DNA of 64,000 nucleotides from JBHIBC01 sp046758905. Its GTDB lineage: Bacteria; Acidobacteriota; Polarisedimenticolia; Gp22-AA2. The stretch lies in NCBI GenBank assembly GCA_046758905.1, contig JBHIBC010000004.1, positions 1 through 64,000 on the forward strand, given 5' to 3'. Shown here piece after piece: positions 25,260 through 34,300 of the stretch. The notes under the pieces were generated by a model, which saw only the letters and a list, made by a program, of their open reading frames with translations, did not search any database and was not told where the DNA came from. How positions within the stretch are numbered: the stretch's first letter is position 1; the number at the start of each line of letters is the position of its first letter. The position numbers and the translations under genes are program-made.

Positions 25260-26225
25260 TCAGGAGCCCGGGGGCTTCGTCTTCCGATGTTTCTCGGCGC
25301 GCAGGCAGAGGTAGTCGAGCGCCAGGGTCGCCGCGGCGAGCGCGGTGATCTCCCCGACGTCATAGACCGGCGCCACCTCCGTGATGTCCATGGCGATGAA
25401 GTTGACGCCGCCGAGCCGGCGCAGGATCTGGGTCGCGCGCATGGTCGTCAGCCCGCCGACCACCGGCGTCCCGGTCCCCGGGGCGCAGCTCGGATCGAGG
25501 CAGTCGATGTCGAACGTCAGGTAGGCCTTGTTGTCGCCGACGACCGCCATGATCTCGGCGACCGTCGCTTCGGGAGGGCTATCGTGGACCCGCTCGGCGT
25601 CGAGGATGGTGAAACCGTGGGTCCGCTCGTTGTGCGTGCGGATGCCGATCTGGACCGATCGTCCCGGGTCGATCAGTCCCTCCTTCATCGCGTGGAAGAA
25701 CATGGTCCCGTGGTCCACCCGCCACTCGTCCTCGCTCCACGAGTCGGTGTGGGCGTCGAAGTGCACGAGCGACAGGGGGCCGTGCACCTTCGCGTGTGCG
25801 CGCAGCAGGGGGTAGGTGATGAAGTGATCACCGCCGAGGGCCAGCATCGACACTCCGGCGTCGAGGATGGTCCGCGCGTGCTCCTCGATCGCGGCGAGGA
25901 TCCGGTCCGGGCGGCCCGGGTCGAAGTCGCAGTCCCCGTAATCGATCACCGCCAGCTTCTCGAACGGGTCGAACCCCCACGGCCAGGGAGGGCCCCAGGC
26001 GAGCTGCGCCGAGGCTTTGCGGATCCCCGCCGGCCCGAAGCGGGCCCCGGGGCGGTTGCTGGTGGCGAGATCCAACGGCACACCGGTCACGGCGACGTCG
26101 ACCCCCTTCAGGTTCTTGGTATAGTTGCGGCGCATGAAGCTGAGGGCGCCGGAGTAGGTCGGCTCCGCGAGCATGCCGTACGGGCTCCTGGCGGTGAAGG
26201 CACGGTCGATCGATTCCTCGGACAT
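25260..26225 (-). CDS. speB: Agmatinase-family ureohydrolase
   Basis: 321 residues. All binuclear manganese ligands are present: His134 (GGDH), Asp157, His159 and Asp161 (DAHTD), and Asp239 and Asp241 (DIDCLDP). The segment ATSNRPGARFGPAGIR matches the E. coli agmatinase type, which hydrolyses agmatine to putrescine and urea. Guanidinobutyrase or guanidinopropionase activity cannot be excluded. It lies between a GFA-type gene and an APC permease on one strand, probably a guanidine-compound utilisation operon. Confidence 0.88.
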   Translation of the reverse strand: MSEESIDRAFTARSPYGMLAEPTYSGALSFMRRNYTKNLKGVDVAVTGVPLDLATSNRPGARFGPAGIRKASAQLAWGPPWPWGFDPFEKLAVIDYGDCDFDPGRPDRILAAIEEHARTILDAGVSMLALGGDHFITYPLLRAHAKVHGPLSLVHFDAHTDSWSEDEWRVDHGTMFFHAMKEGLIDPGRSVQIGIRTHNERTHGFTILDAERVHDSPPEATVAEIMAVVGDNKAYLTFDIDCLDPSCAPGTGTPVVGGLTTMRATQILRRLGGVNFIAMDITEVAPVYDVGEITALAAATLALDYLCLRAEKHRKTKPPGS

Positions 26226-26315
26226 ATCCCCTCGTCTCCTCTGCTCCCCTCGACGCCCCGGCTGCCGCGGAACCGCGCCGCCGGCGCGCGACGGCGGCGA
26301 CCGTCGGGGAGAGAT

Positions 26316-26741
26316 TCAGGCCTGGTCCTCGGGATAGGCGGCGTGCTGGGGCAGCCCGTCCCGGATCTCGAGCCAGGGCACTTTGCTGCGCACGAAGATG
26401 TGGCTCTCCGGCCTCTGCAGCACCGGCGTGTCCAGCGTCGCCGCCGCGATGTAGACGAACTGGAGGTCGGTCTCGGCCTCGCTGATCAGGATCGACCCGC
26501 AGTGCCGGCAGAAGGCCCGCCTCGTGCCCGACTCCGCCGTGTAGGTCTGCAGCTGGTCACTCCCGGCGACGTAGGCGAACCTCTCCCGGGGCACCTCGAC
26601 GTAGGTCGCGAAGGCCGCCCCGTGGCTCTTGCGGCAGTCGGTGCAATGGCAGTGGGTCATGGGCCCGAGCGGACCCGTCGCGCGGAACCGCGCTCTCCCG
26701 CACAGGCAGGACCCTTCGTAGATCTGTTCGGTCGCGCTCAT
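26316..26741 (-). CDS. GFA/CENP-V-type zinc protein
   Basis: 141 residues from ATG 26741 (GGAAGGTG upstream). The zinc-site motifs of the glutathione-dependent formaldehyde-activating family are in order: GSCLCGRARF, HCHCTDCRKSHGAAFA and FCRHCGSILISE. Members bind structural and catalytic zinc; some act on S-hydroxymethylglutathione, but most have no known substrate. It is the first gene of a possible three-gene operon with the agmatinase and permease. Confidence 0.88.
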   Translation of the reverse strand: MSATEQIYEGSCLCGRARFRATGPLGPMTHCHCTDCRKSHGAAFATYVEVPRERFAYVAGSDQLQTYTAESGTRRAFCRHCGSILISEAETDLQFVYIAAATLDTPVLQRPESHIFVRSKVPWLEIRDGLPQHAAYPEDQA

Positions 26742-26828
26742 GGACACCTTCCCGATCCGGCCGGCTCGGGCCCGGGGCACCCCGGGACCCTTCCGGCACC
26801 GTGAACCGTGCTCTCCGCCGAGAGGCGC

Positions 26829-26834
26829 ATTATA
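26829..26834 (-). promoter_or_regulatory. -10 element for the GFA-agmatinase-permease operon
   Basis: TATAAT (consensus) on the minus strand, about 87 nt before ATG 26741. The -35 is weak (GC-rich). Confidence 0.4.
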
Positions 26835-26899
26835 CCCGCCGTCTCCGGCCGCCGGGGTCCCGCGCGCTTTGTCTCTCGGAACCCGCGAGGCGACTCGTC

Positions 26900-26929
26900 T
26901 TGACCCCCGTGCAACGGCGCTGTTACGAT
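26900..26929 (+). promoter_or_regulatory. Promoter of the class III aminotransferase gene
   Basis: TTGACC (26900-26905), 18 nt, TACGAT (26924-26929), a good sigma-70 match about 98 nt before ATG 27028. Confidence 0.55.
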
Positions 26930-27027
26930 GAGCCCATCCGCAAACGGGGTCGTCGTGAACCCTCCAGGGGCGCCGGTCCACCCATAGGTCTCAGCGGCCC
27001 GGGAATCAGCTCGGCGAGGCTGCCTTC

Positions 27028-28410
27028 ATGGCTCCCGATCCGGTCCCGAATCGTGAAACGCCGCCTAGCGGCGCGCAGGCCCGCCGGCGCGAGCAGGAGC
27101 TGCATCGCTTTAGGAGCCGAACCCCGGGCTCGCTCCGGGAGTGGGAGAGCGCCCGCCGGCGCGTGCCGCTAGGCGTTGGCACCAACTTCCGCGCCATGGA
27201 CCCCTATCCTATCTACGTCCGCACCGCCCGAGGCTCGCGGGTCGAGGACGTGGACGGCAACTCGTATGTCGACTGGGCCCTGGCCCAGACGACCATGCTC
27301 ACGGGTCACGCCCACCCCGCGGTCCTGGCCGCGGCCCGGGGGCAGATGGAGCGGGGCACCCTGACCTGCTTCCCCAGCCCTCTGCTGGACCGCCTCGCCC
27401 GTGTGGTCTGCGAACGCTTCCGGCTCGAGACGGTGCGCTTCGTCAACACCGGCTCCGAGGCCACCTACTTCGCCGCGCGGCTGGCCCGAGCGGCCACGAG
27501 CCGCGACGTGGTGCTCAAGTTCGACGCCTGCTATCACGGCAGCGCCCCGGAATTCATGATCGGCAAGGCGACGACGAGCGTCCGGCCCGACAATCCCGCA
27601 TGGATCGCGAGCTCCCTGTGGACCAGCGGCGTGCCCAAGTCCTTCACCGACCGCACGGTGGTGGCCGAGTACAACGATCTGGAGAGCGTGCGCGCGTGCT
27701 TCCGGCGTAACCCCGGGAAGATCGCCGCCGTGATCGTCGAGCCGGCCTGCCTGAACCTGGGTGTGCTCCTGCCGCGCGACGGGTTCCTGAAGGGGCTGCG
27801 GGAGATCTGCGACCGGGAGGGGGCGGTCCTGATCTTCGACGAGGTGAAGCTCGGCTGCAAGCTGGGGCCGCTCGGCGCCGGGGAGTACTTCGGGGTCGCC
27901 CCGGATCTCGTGGCGATGGCCAAGTCGATGGGCGGCGGCTTCCCGATCGGCCTGTTCGGCGGCCGGGCGGCGCTCATGCGAATGATCGAGACCGGCGGGG
28001 TGACGCACGTCGGCACGTATTCCGCCAACCCGCTCAGCCTGGCGGCGGCCCTCGCGACGCTGACGGAGGTGCTGACGCCGCGGGCCTACGAGCGCATCTT
28101 CGCGATCGCCCGGGCGCTGTCCGAGGGGTACCGCGAGATCGTGCGCAGCGTCGGGATCGACGCCCACGTTGTCAGCATCGGCGCCTGCGGCTGTCTGTTC
28201 CTCAACCGAGGACGGCCGTCCTCGCTCAAGGACTTCCTGCGCGGGCGCCACGGAGTCTGGCCCACCTTCTGGTTCGGGATGCTGAACCGCGGGGTGATCG
28301 TCCAGGGGAACGGTGCCGAGGACCTCTGGACCGTGTCGGTCCAGCACACCGAGGAGGACGTGGAGACCTCGCTCCGGGCCTTCCGCGAGGTGGCGCCGCT
28401 GCTCGCCTGA
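27028..28410 (+). CDS. Class III aminotransferase, glutamate-1-semialdehyde aminomutase-like
   Basis: 460 residues. It belongs to fold-type I PLP enzymes: NTGSEATYFAARLARA (cofactor phosphate loop), CYHG, IFDEVKLGCKLGPLG (Asp271) and the PLP lysine Lys299 in AMAKSMGGGFPIG. GGVTHVGTYSANPLSLAAA matches the HemL-like GTFSGNP region. The usual DEV(I/M)TGFR is DEVKLGCK here, so it is a divergent relative of HemL rather than the haem enzyme itself. It may be an aminomutase or transaminase for a beta- or omega-amino acid. No haem genes are nearby. A beta-lysine-forming enzyme homologue lies 23 kb away, so no link is claimed. Confidence 0.85.
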   Translation: MAPDPVPNRETPPSGAQARRREQELHRFRSRTPGSLREWESARRRVPLGVGTNFRAMDPYPIYVRTARGSRVEDVDGNSYVDWALAQTTMLTGHAHPAVLAAARGQMERGTLTCFPSPLLDRLARVVCERFRLETVRFVNTGSEATYFAARLARAATSRDVVLKFDACYHGSAPEFMIGKATTSVRPDNPAWIASSLWTSGVPKSFTDRTVVAEYNDLESVRACFRRNPGKIAAVIVEPACLNLGVLLPRDGFLKGLREICDREGAVLIFDEVKLGCKLGPLGAGEYFGVAPDLVAMAKSMGGGFPIGLFGGRAALMRMIETGGVTHVGTYSANPLSLAAALATLTEVLTPRAYERIFAIARALSEGYREIVRSVGIDAHVVSIGACGCLFLNRGRPSSLKDFLRGRHGVWPTFWFGMLNRGVIVQGNGAEDLWTVSVQHTEEDVETSLRAFREVAPLLA

Positions 28411-28449
28411 GCGTGGGATCCGGGGGCCCATCTCCCGGGGCCCTCGTCG

Positions 28450-29967
28450 TCAGAAGGAATACCCGAACCCGAGGTTGACCTGATCGACGGCGGTGTGTGC
28501 CTGCTGGTCGAAGTTCTGGGCGTCGAGCTTGATGGCCAGGTCCGGGATCGGTCGGTAGGTAAGGCCGCAGGTCCGGACGGTGAGGTCGTTGGCCGGGTCG
28601 GGGGACAGCCCTCGCGGGACCCGCGCCTGCGTGTCGAGGTCCTCGAAGCGGCAGAAAGGGACGAGCCGCTGCCGCGTGTGTTCGACCCTCTCCAGCACGT
28701 CCCACGACGCCTCCAAGTACCACCCCTTCATGCGTGAGCCGATCGCGGTTGAGCCCGAGGGGTCGATCGCCAGGCTGATCTCCCGGGCATCGCTCAGGAT
28801 GCTGCGCACCAACAGCCCCCGCAGGCGCAGCCCGCGCCAGACCCATTCCCCGTGCAGGTCCCACATGGTGAGGCGTCCGCCCGGGAAGCCGGGCGTGCCC
28901 TGCCCGCTCTTGCCGGTGAAGGCCGACAAGCCCACCAGCACGCCCGGCCGAGGCGCGTAGTCGAGCCGACCCGTGACCGCGAGGTTGCTGGCCTTCGCCT
29001 GGCCTCCCTGCTGCCGGCCGCCGCGGATCCCCTCGTCTGGCGAGAACCCTCCGGCGTCGAGGCTGTTGACCACGTACGCCCGGTAGGTGACCGGCCCTGA
29101 CCCACCGTAGACGCCCGCGCCGTTCTCGCGCCAGGTGGTCGGTATGATCCGCTGCTCGGTCTCGGGGCGCCGGGCTCCGTGGAACGCGGGTGATTCGTGC
29201 TGCTCGTTCAGGAAGCCCAGCGGGATCAGGACCAGCCCGGCGCGCGCCGCGAACCGGGGCGTCGCCCGGAAGTCGATGAAGGCGAACTCGAGGGAGACGT
29301 CACCCGAGCCGGGGCTTCCATCCCCACCGGCGTTCTCGATCTCGATCGCCGTGCTGAACAGGAACCGGCTATCGGCCCTGTATCCGACGTAGGTCACGGC
29401 CCGCACGAGGTCGGCCCGGCTCTTGGCGTTGGACGGCGTGTCGTCGTCCTTCCTGGTGGTGAAGTTCTGGTACAGCATCTCGCCATAGCCCCCGATCACG
29501 ACCCCGCGCTTCGCCCGGAAGATCTTCGACGCGGCCGGGCCGAAGCCGTTGATCGATCTCCCCGTCCTGGGGATCGGTGTCCTCTCGGCCTTGAGGCGGA
29601 GGATCTCCAGGGTCAACGCCTCGACCTTCCTCTCCAGGCCACGGATGGCGTGCTCACTCGCCGGGGGGGCGTCCGCTTGGCTGCCGGCCGCCCGCAGTCT
29701 CGCGATCTCGGCCCTCAGCGCTGCGACCACCCGCTCCAACTCCCCGAGGCGTCTCTCGAGGGCCTCGCGGTCCTCGTCCGGCGGCGCGTGCTCGGCCCGC
29801 GACCGCGACCTCTCCGCCCCCAGCAGGGTGGCCGGACCGAGCGCCGCGGCCGCGAGGATCAGGCAGCCGAGCGCGCCCGCCGCCCCGAACCGTTCTCGAC
29901 CACCTGCCGCGCCAGCCCGCCTGCAACGATTTCGTAACACGGGACCCCCGTCGCCCGACATCCCCAT
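28450..29967 (-). CDS. Outer-membrane porin with N-terminal coiled coil
   Basis: 505 residues. A hydrophobic signal (about 28-50) is followed by a heptad-rich coiled coil (about 64-135; LERRLGELERVVAALRAEI, LERKVEALTLEILRLKAE). The rest is a beta-barrel of alternating strands with YGEMLYQNF, LEFAFIDFRATPRFAARAG and ENGAGVYGG, ending in the aromatic strand VNLGFGYSF. The layout resembles OprO/P-type or other 16-18-strand porins whose coiled coil contacts the periplasm. The substrate is unknown. Near the ATG at 29967 is a TATAAG, so the true start may be a downstream GTG at residue 10. Confidence 0.82.
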   Translation of the reverse strand: MGMSGDGGPVLRNRCRRAGAAGGRERFGAAGALGCLILAAAALGPATLLGAERSRSRAEHAPPDEDREALERRLGELERVVAALRAEIARLRAAGSQADAPPASEHAIRGLERKVEALTLEILRLKAERTPIPRTGRSINGFGPAASKIFRAKRGVVIGGYGEMLYQNFTTRKDDDTPSNAKSRADLVRAVTYVGYRADSRFLFSTAIEIENAGGDGSPGSGDVSLEFAFIDFRATPRFAARAGLVLIPLGFLNEQHESPAFHGARRPETEQRIIPTTWRENGAGVYGGSGPVTYRAYVVNSLDAGGFSPDEGIRGGRQQGGQAKASNLAVTGRLDYAPRPGVLVGLSAFTGKSGQGTPGFPGGRLTMWDLHGEWVWRGLRLRGLLVRSILSDAREISLAIDPSGSTAIGSRMKGWYLEASWDVLERVEHTRQRLVPFCRFEDLDTQARVPRGLSPDPANDLTVRTCGLTYRPIPDLAIKLDAQNFDQQAHTAVDQVNLGFGYSF

Positions 29968-30048
29968 TACTTATATGCCGCCGAACAGGACGCGCAAACG
30001 GGGGGCACATGCGCCGCCGAGGCGGGCGGGGCCGAGGGCCGCCGGCGC

Positions 30049-30077
30049 TTGACAGGGACGGGCGTCTGTCCTACTTT
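30049..30077 (+). promoter_or_regulatory. Promoter of the AI-2E family transporter
   Basis: Consensus TTGACA (30049-30054), 17 nt, TACTTT (30072-30077), about 60 nt before ATG 30137. It is the best -35 match on the plus strand of the window. Confidence 0.6.
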
Positions 30078-30136
30078 CGCGCCCGCCGGGCCCCGGAGCC
30101 GCCCGCGGCCGCCCGCGTTCCGGACCGAGACCGATC

Positions 30137-31165
30137 ATGACGACACTGCGCGAAGAGCAGTCCTGGCTGAGAACGGCCTCGCTGATGATCCTGGCGGCCG
30201 TCGCCATCGCCGTCGCGCTGATCTACACGCGGCGCGTGATGATCCCGTTCGTGCTCTCCATCTTCATCGCCTACCTGGTCTCGCCCTTGGTCGACATGAT
30301 GCAGGCGCGCCTGAGGATGCCGCGTCTGCTCTCGGTGTTCTTCGCGCTGCTCGTGGTGCTCGCCCTGATGACCCTGCTGGTGCTGCTGATCACGGTGTCG
30401 ACGAAGGGGCTGGCGGACAGCGCCCACATCTATCGCGAGAAGATGGCCGGGCTGGCACAGAGCGCCTTCTCGATCCTCGACCGCCTCGAGATCGATCTCG
30501 GCCAGCAACCGATGATCGAGGGTCTCAAGAAGCTCCCGGTACTGAGCATGCTCAAGAGCACCGCCGGGACGGTGGTCGATCTCCTGTCGACGGGGATCCT
30601 GGTGCTGGTGTTCGTGATCTACCTGCTCGTGGGCCGGGAGCCGCGGCGCCTCAGGGAGGGGATCTACGCCGAGATCGATCGCAAGATCCGCCGCTACATC
30701 GTCACGAAATTCGCGACCTCCGCCCTCACCGGCATCCTCGTGGGCGTCATCCTGGCGCTGTTCGGCCTGGACCTGGCCCTGGTCTTCGGCGTGATGGCGT
30801 TCTTCCTCAACTTCATCCCGGGCATCGGCTCAATCGTCTCCACGCTTCTCCCGATCCCCGTGGCCGTGGTTCAATTCGACAGCCCCTGGACGATCGTCGG
30901 TGTCGTCGCGCTGCCGGGCCTGGTCCAGATGATCGTCGGCAACGGCATCGAGCCGAAGCTGATGGGAGAGGGGCTGGAACTCCATCCCGTGACCATCCTG
31001 CTGGCCCTGGTCTTCTGGGGACTCCTGTGGGGGCCGGCCGGGATGCTCCTGGCGGCGCCGATCACGGCCGTCCTGAGGCTCGTCCTGGGCCGATTCGAGA
31101 CGACCCGTCCAGCGGCGGAGCTGCTCGCCGGTCGCCTCCCCGAGATCGCCGCCCGGATGGGATAG
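30137..31165 (+). CDS. AI-2E family transporter (PerM/TqsA-like)
   Basis: 342 residues. Paired N-terminal helices (about 14-45), a helix at 60-88, a cytoplasmic or periplasmic stretch to about 150 and a cluster of C-terminal helices (about 152-175, 195-245, 250-310) fit the family. FVLSIFIAYLVSPLVDMM, AFFLNFIPGIGSIVSTLLPIP and GNGIEPKLMGEGLELHPV are hallmark segments. Members export small molecules (autoinducer-2 for TqsA) or act as Na+/H+ antiporters; the substrate here is unknown. It is followed 158 bp later by the RND gene, which has its own -10-like TATAAT, so co-transcription is uncertain. Confidence 0.9.
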   Translation: MTTLREEQSWLRTASLMILAAVAIAVALIYTRRVMIPFVLSIFIAYLVSPLVDMMQARLRMPRLLSVFFALLVVLALMTLLVLLITVSTKGLADSAHIYREKMAGLAQSAFSILDRLEIDLGQQPMIEGLKKLPVLSMLKSTAGTVVDLLSTGILVLVFVIYLLVGREPRRLREGIYAEIDRKIRRYIVTKFATSALTGILVGVILALFGLDLALVFGVMAFFLNFIPGIGSIVSTLLPIPVAVVQFDSPWTIVGVVALPGLVQMIVGNGIEPKLMGEGLELHPVTILLALVFWGLLWGPAGMLLAAPITAVLRLVLGRFETTRPAAELLAGRLPEIAARMG

Positions 31166-31237
31166 CCGCTCGGGCCCGATCCGCGCGCGATTCGACCGGG
31201 AAGCGGCACGGGCCGGCCGAACCGCGCGTCCTGCCGC

Positions 31238-31243
31238 TATAAT
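31238..31243 (+). promoter_or_regulatory. -10 element before the RND-adaptor operon
   Basis: Consensus TATAAT 80 bp before ATG 31324. The expected -35 region is GC-rich without a good match. Confidence 0.35.
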
Positions 31244-31323
31244 GGATCCCACGGGTCCCATCTGATCCGGCATGCGGTTGTCCGAGGGGAGCCTCACTCC
31301 CTCGGTCGAGGGGAATCGTTCTC

Positions 31324-34300
31324 ATGATCAGGCTGGCGCTCAGGAATCCCTACCTGATCGTCGTCGCCGGGCTCGCGACGGTGGTGCTGGGGATCGCCTC
31401 GTATCGGCGCATTCCGGCCGATCTCCTGCCTATCTTCAGGACGCCCGCGGTGCAGATCGTCACGTTCTACCCCGGGATGCCGCCGGAGGTGATGGAGCGC
31501 GACATCATGAGCCGCCTGGAGCGCTGGACCGGGCAGTCGGTCGGCATCGAGCATCAGGAGGCCAAGGCGATGCTGGGCGTGTCGGTCGTCAAGGATTTCT
31601 TCCGCGAGGGGATCAGTCTGGACACGGCGATGAGTCAGGTCACCTCCTACGCAGTGAGCGACATGTTCTACCTGCCCCCTGGGACGATCCCGCCCATGGT
31701 GATGCCATTCGACCCCACGGCCTCGGTGCCGCTGTGCCTGGTCAGCGTGTCGAGCCCCACCATGGACGAGAAGGAGTTGTACGACATCGCCTACTTCGAG
31801 CTGCGCAACCGCCTGCAGTCGATCCGAGGAGTGATCGCCCCCGCCGTGTACGGCGGCAAGCTTCGCCGGATCCTCGCCTACGTCGACCGCGACAAGCTGG
31901 AGGCCCGGGGACTCTCCCCCATGGACGTCGTCCAGGCCCTGAAGAGACAGAGCGTGTACATCCCTGCCGGAAACCTGAAGGCGGGGAACTTCGACTACCA
32001 GATCTTCGCAAACTCCATGCCGCCGCAGGTCGAGGAGCTGAACGACCTGCCTATCGCCGTGCGCAACGGGGCCCCGGTCCTGGTCCGGGACGTGGCGAAC
32101 GTGCGCGACAGCAGCCAGATCCAGACCAACGTCGTGCGCATCAACGGCCGGCGACAGGTCTACATCCCCATCTACCGGCAGCCCGGGGCGAACACCATCG
32201 AGATCGTCAACTCGATCCGGCGCAATCTGGAGCGGATCCTGCAGCGGCTGCGCGAGATGGATCCCAAGGCCGGCGACTTGGCGCTCGAGGTGGTCCTCGA
32301 CCAGTCGGTCTACGTGCGCGGATCGCTGCGGGCGCTCCAGATCGAGGGCCTCCTCGGGGCGGCCTTCGCCGGCCTCGTGGTCCTCTTGTTCCTGCGACGC
32401 CTTCGATCCACGGCCGTGGTGTTGATCTGCCTGCCCCTCGCCGTCCTGGCGTCGGTCACCGGTCTGTATTTCTCCTCGGCGACCCTCAACGCCATGACGC
32501 TCGGCGGGCTGGCGCTGGTGGTCGGTATCCTGATCGACCAATCGATCGTCGTGGTGGAGGCGATCGTCCGCCACGTCGAGCAGGGCGAGCCGCCGTTCGA
32601 CGCGGCCCTGACCGGCACGAGAGAGGTCGCCGTGCCGGCCCTGATCGCCACCCTCACGTTCTGCGTGGTGTTCTTCCCCGTGACCTTCTTGTCGGGGATG
32701 GCCAAGTACCTGTTCGGCCCCGTCGCCGCCGCTGCGACGCTGGCCATGGGCGCCTCCTACCTGTTCGCGATCACCCTGGTGCCGGCGTTCTGCGCCCGCC
32801 TCCTCGGCCCGGCCCGCGGCGAGGCCGGCGCCGCCGCCTGGACGGAGCGGCTGGCCCGTTCCTACGCGCGGCTGGTGCGGCGGGTCCTGCGGTTGCGCCG
32901 GCCTCTGCTCGCCGGCGTGGGAGCCCTGTTTCTGTTGTCGGTCGCCCTCCTCGGGCTGACCGGCAGCGAGCTGTTCCCCCAGGTCGACGCGGGCCAGTTC
33001 CGGATCTACATCCGCCTCCCCTCCGGCACGCGTATCGAGAGGACGGAGGCCACGCTTGCCGACGTGGAGCGCGTCCTGATCGACGAGATCGGACAACCGG
33101 ACCCGGAGTATCCGAGGATCGAGCGGCACCCAGATTCGAACCTCCGCATGCTGATCACCAACATCGGCGTGCTGATGGATTGGCCCGCGGCCTATACGCC
33201 CAACACTGGTCCCATGGACGCGTTCGTGCTGGCGCAGCTCAAGGAGAAGCGCGGCCTGCCCGGCGCCTTCGACTACGTCGATCGCCTCCGCGGCCTGCTG
33301 CGGGAGCGGTTCCCGGGGGTCGAGTTCTCCTTCGACACCGGCGGCATGCTGACCGCCGCGCTCAACTTCGGCGAGCCCGCGCCGATTCACGTGCAGGTCT
33401 CGGGCAGCAACCTGGGGACCTCCCACCGCATCGCCTCGATCGTAGCGCGGGAGATCGCCTCCGTGCCGGGGGCGACGGACGTCCGGATCGCCCAGCGGAT
33501 GGACTACCCGATCATCGACCTCGAGATCGACCGCGTGAAGGCGGCCTTCGCCGGGGTGGACGTCGACGACATCATGAAGAACATGGTCACCGCCACCAAC
33601 TCGAGCATCGGCTTCGACCCGGCTTTCTGGATCGACGAACGCAACGGCAATCATTACTTCATTGGAGCCCAATACGCCGAGGAGGATCTGGAATCGCTGC
33701 AGACGCTTCTCGACGTCCCGATCACCGGGGACGACGGCGCCGCGCCGGTGCTCTTGGGGACCCTCGTCCGAATGACCCGCAAGGTCGGCCCGGCGGTGAT
33801 CAACCACCGGAACATCACCCGCGTGATCGACGTCTACGCTGCCGCGCTCCCCGGACACGACATCGGCTCGGTCGTCTCACGCATCGAGCGTCGGCTCGAC
33901 GCGTCTGCTGAGCTCCTCCCCGCGCCGAGGCGCTCCGACCGGGGGAAGTACTACGAGGTCGCCGGTCCCCAGTTCGTCGGCAAAGGGTACGGCTATATCC
34001 TGACGGGGGAGGTGGCCACGATGCGCGAGTCCGTGCGCCAGTTTCTGGAGGGGTTCCTTCTGGCCGTGATCCTCGTCTACCTCGTCCTCGTCGTGCAGTT
34101 CCGCTCCTTCCTAGAGCCGCTGGTGGTGCTCCTGGCCGTGCCCCTCGGGCTCATCGGGGTCGGGTTGACGCTTTACCTGACCGGAACCCACCTGAGCATC
34201 ATGGCGGCGATGGGCATCATCATGATGACCGGCCTCGTGGTGGCCTACAGCATCCTGCTGGTGGACTTCGCCAACCGCCGCATGGGCGAGGGCGCGTCGG

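Noticed and set aside
27028..28410. Naming the class III aminotransferase hemL
   Set aside because: The active-site segment DEVKLGCK departs from the HemL pattern DEV(I/M)TGFR and there is no haem gene nearby, so a specific symbol is not justified.
31294..33858. A long antisense frame (854 codons, minus) opposite the RND gene
   Set aside because: It is a mirror of the high-GC coding strand, with Arg/His/Asp/Gly-rich composition and no domain. The RND frame on the plus strand is certain.
31272..33911. A same-strand frame of 879 codons overlapping the RND gene
   Set aside because: Arg/Gly/Pro-rich product without hydrophobic helices or motifs; it is a shadow of the RND frame.
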